Assembly: GCA_016937015.1 (NCBI GenBank)
Contig: JAFGWT010000514.1
Location: 1 to 52,655 of the forward strand
Length of the DNA stretch: 52,655 bases
Direction of reading: 5' to 3'
Source: Deltaproteobacteria bacterium
Lineage (GTDB): Bacteria; Myxococcota_A; Polyangia; JAAYKL01
The number at the start of each line of letters is the position of its first letter. Position 1 is the stretch's first letter. Shown in pieces: positions 50,700-52,655 of this stretch. Made by a program: the position numbers and the translations under genes. The notes under the pieces are model-generated. The model made no database searches and was not told the origin of the DNA. It saw only the letters and a list, made by a program, of their open reading frames with translations.

Positions 50700-51778
50700 T
50701 GTCCTGCCTCAGATATTTCAATGGCGCGCTGATACTGGGACTGTTGGTCTGTGCGGGATGTACCCCTGAGGACGCCATCCCGGCGGGCATGGTGGCGCAA
50801 TATCAGCTGTCGAACAGCAATGCAGTGCACTCACCGGCGCTGCTTCGATACGAAGTTATCTGGATGGGAAAGGAGGCATACGAAGTCACCGGCGGCGGCG
50901 CCGTGGCCACAATGGAAAAGCCATTTGCGGTCCACTTTGAACTGCCATCCGCGCTTGCACTGCGGAATGTTCGGCCCATCGACACACTTTCGTGCAATTA
51001 TCATGACCTGCCGGAACCCACAGCAAGGCGACCCCGCGTTGTTGTATTTGAAGACCTGGATGGAAATAAACACTTCACCATGGATGTCGACCGGATTGTG
51101 GCTGTCGACGGCGTGGGCTTTGAGCATTACGGCACTGTGATTGCCATCGAAGACATTGACGGATTCCTCTCTCAGTTGACGCCAGCGGAACATGTCATCT
51201 ACTACGGCTGGACGAAGGATGAATACACGCCGTTTGTATTGGCAGGGGCATCCAGATACTGGAGCAATCATGTTTATCCGATTTTTGAGAATGCCTACGC
51301 CGACGCGGCACTTGCCGCCGAGCCCCAACCCGTCCTGACACTGCTGACTGAACCGGTTGCCATCATGCGTGAGGATCTGCTCTGTTTTAGAGACGTCTCG
51401 CAATCCAGCCAAAATACGCTGCTGGAAGTGTGGGTGGACTCATCGCTGGATGTGACGCGGATGTGCGATGCATACGATGTACCCTGCGCCGGATTTAATG
51501 CGACTGTCACATCTGCAGACTTCGAGGGGATGGCCGCCTTCACCGACGAATTTTACACAGTGTGTGGCTGGGTCGATGAGAACATTCAGATTATCGAAGC
51601 GCACCAGGGCTTCGTCGATTGCGCGCAATGCCGCTGTGAATTCGACTATTACACCACTTACTTTGTTTTTAGCGCCGTCAACGCATCTCTGTTCGCGGGC
51701 TGCGATCCGGATACAGCCATTTGGGGCACTTCACAGGAGGAAATCATTCCAGGCACCCTGGCGGATGCGGCACAGTAA
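50699..51778 (+). CDS. Lipoprotein of unknown function
   Basis: A 359-residue lipoprotein. The ATG at 50699 overlaps the preceding stop (TGATG), with GGAGG at 50684-50688. A GTG at 50696 would give one extra residue. The signal peptide ALILGLLVCAGC has lipobox CAGC. The mature protein is acidic and beta-rich, with several cysteines, including CAQCRC near residue 315. The stretch VVVFEDLDGNKHFTMDVDRI has a D-x-D-x-N feature that might bind calcium. No family recognised. Its operon with a barrel-like protein suggests a pair at the outer membrane. Confidence 0.65.
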   Translation: MSCLRYFNGALILGLLVCAGCTPEDAIPAGMVAQYQLSNSNAVHSPALLRYEVIWMGKEAYEVTGGGAVATMEKPFAVHFELPSALALRNVRPIDTLSCNYHDLPEPTARRPRVVVFEDLDGNKHFTMDVDRIVAVDGVGFEHYGTVIAIEDIDGFLSQLTPAEHVIYYGWTKDEYTPFVLAGASRYWSNHVYPIFENAYADAALAAEPQPVLTLLTEPVAIMREDLLCFRDVSQSSQNTLLEVWVDSSLDVTRMCDAYDVPCAGFNATVTSADFEGMAAFTDEFYTVCGWVDENIQIIEAHQGFVDCAQCRCEFDYYTTYFVFSAVNASLFAGCDPDTAIWGTSQEEIIPGTLADAAQ

Positions 51779-51786
51779 CTGAATCG

Positions 51787-52655
51787 CTACCACCCGAGCA
51801 GGAGCATTCCCGCGCCCACGGCAGCGCCCACGCACGCATTGATGATTTTAACCAACACGAAATCTCTCCGTGAATGCGCCAGCATCGGAACCATGCCATG
51901 GCCGTCCTGAACAATGCTGCTGGCCAAAAGAATACTCAGTGGCACCGCATCCCGGACATAGAGAGAAAGGAATACCAGATGGGGACCAGACTCGGGCACC
52001 AGGCCAATCAGTACCGCCACACCAAGCACCAGCCAGATATTTTTTTGCACCAGATGAGCCACGTTTACATATTGCTCAAGCAGCACGATGAATGTCAGTG
52101 CGCCCAGTGTCCACAAAAACATTCTTGGGACATGTACCTTTAATACGTGCCCCCACAGGTGATCTTCGAGAAAATGCTCTGACACGGACGCAACGACAAA
52201 AAGGCCAAACAGCAGCAGACTGACCAGCATGTACCAGGTCCAGCCGCCAGTGCCGTGACTGTGGCGGGCAGTGGGGATGTCGTCGGCCGGATGAGTATCA
52301 TGGGCGTCATGGGCGTCATGGGCGTCATGGGCGTCGACGGTATTGGGTTGTGTCTCTGCATGGGTATCGGTTGCGGGGATGAACAGGCCCACTTTGAATG
52401 CCACCATCATGGCAACGCAAAGCAGTATTACCACCGACAGAATGGCGCGCATCGGTGAGGGATGTCGCCAGTTTTGCACCACCGCACGCCATTGAAATTT
52501 TTCGCTCTCCTTCTGGGGATGGGTTTCAAAGGCGCAGTCCAGTCGCTGGTTGCTTTCGTGTTTTTTGAGCAGTACCCGGTCGGTGACCCATCCACTGAGT
52601 ATGCCAAGCAATCCCATACCGGCAAACATCACCAACGCGGTTTGAGGCATCAGCC
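51787..52655 (-). CDS. Putative metal exporter membrane protein, 5' end beyond window
   Basis: A partial polytopic protein. The reading frame stays open to the window edge, so the N-terminus lies outside. The 287 residues seen have several membrane helices, with conserved C-terminal sequence LIGLVPESGPHLVFLSLYVR, SIVQDGHGMVPMLAHSRRD and INACVGAAVGAGMLLLGW. This is the pattern of the 10-helix putative manganese/heavy-metal transporters (ArsP_2-like). A loop near visible residues 105-133 is rich in His and Asp (DAHDAHDAHDAHDTH) and may bind metal. It converges on the lipoprotein gene 8 bp away. Substrate is inferred only from family and loop. Confidence 0.75.
   Translation of the reverse strand, partial: LMPQTALVMFAGMGLLGILSGWVTDRVLLKKHESNQRLDCAFETHPQKESEKFQWRAVVQNWRHPSPMRAILSVVILLCVAMMVAFKVGLFIPATDTHAETQPNTVDAHDAHDAHDAHDTHPADDIPTARHSHGTGGWTWYMLVSLLLFGLFVVASVSEHFLEDHLWGHVLKVHVPRMFLWTLGALTFIVLLEQYVNVAHLVQKNIWLVLGVAVLIGLVPESGPHLVFLSLYVRDAVPLSILLASSIVQDGHGMVPMLAHSRRDFVLVKIINACVGAAVGAGMLLLGW
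52300..52335. repeat. Four 9-bp repeats in the His-rich loop of the exporter
   Basis: ATGGGCGTC is repeated four times in tandem on the plus strand, encoding the repeated Asp-Ala-His of the loop. Nine-base units keep the frame when the array changes length. Confidence 0.95.

Overview
The window looks like a chromosomal segment of a Gram-negative, didermic bacterium of the deltaproteobacterial kind, most like Myxococcota or Bradymonadota. That is an inference from content: a pilB-pilT-pilC-pilS operon in myxobacterial order, many lipoproteins with Asp/Thr/Ser or Gly-Cys repeats, an OmpA protein with thrombospondin-type-3 calcium repeats, a Hanks-type kinase with PEGA domain, FHA, roadblock and TPR proteins, and an Mla-type MCE transporter. 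Base composition looks moderate, lower than in classical myxobacteria. No rRNA, tRNA, CRISPR array, integrase or intact insertion sequence was recognised.

Layout. 0.1-5.1 kb: a YbjN-like protein, a nucleotidyltransferase pair resembling a MNT/AbiEii-type toxin-antitoxin locus, DNA polymerase I, and a divergent DUF1778/GNAT toxin-antitoxin pair. 5.1-9.7 kb: an accessory stretch with a DUF4143 ATPase, a duplicated pair of Asp-Thr-Asp lipoproteins and several families of dispersed repeats. 9.7-12.7 kb: two paralogous lipoproteins with a Gly-x-Cys repeat core, each ending in an intrinsic terminator. 13.3-16.5 kb: OmpA/TSP3 protein and a TonB-like protein.

16.5-27.9 kb (minus strand): mlaE-mlaF-mlaD-like genes, then pilB, pilT, pilC, pilS, followed by a TPR/periplasmic-binding lipoprotein and an ArsA-like ATPase where pilR would be expected. 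28.4-32.0 kb (plus): a compact five-gene cluster (FHA membrane protein, TPR lipoprotein, TadA/CpaF-type ATPase, membrane protein with a Thr-rich cytoplasmic tail, carboxypeptidase-regulatory-like lipoprotein). It has no TadB/C, secretin or pilin, and is the best candidate here for an undescribed envelope machine. 32.0-38.1 kb (minus): a tightly packed set of chemoreceptor, tatB, a tatC with an insertion of about 180 residues in its second periplasmic loop, an L,D-transpeptidase, a parvulin lipoprotein and a roadblock-like protein.

38.4-52.7 kb: a DJ-1 family protein, recN, a cyclic-nucleotide-binding protein, a GH128-like glucanase lipoprotein, a kinase-LysM pair, a lipoprotein-purN-lipoprotein run, a VKOR-DsbA fusion, a Sua5/YciO protein, an outer-membrane/lipoprotein pair of unknown role, and the 3' part of a metal-exporter-like membrane protein cut by the window edge. 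The recurring theme is cell-envelope biogenesis: secreted, disulfide-bearing and lipidated proteins together with machinery that exports, oxidises, folds and anchors them.
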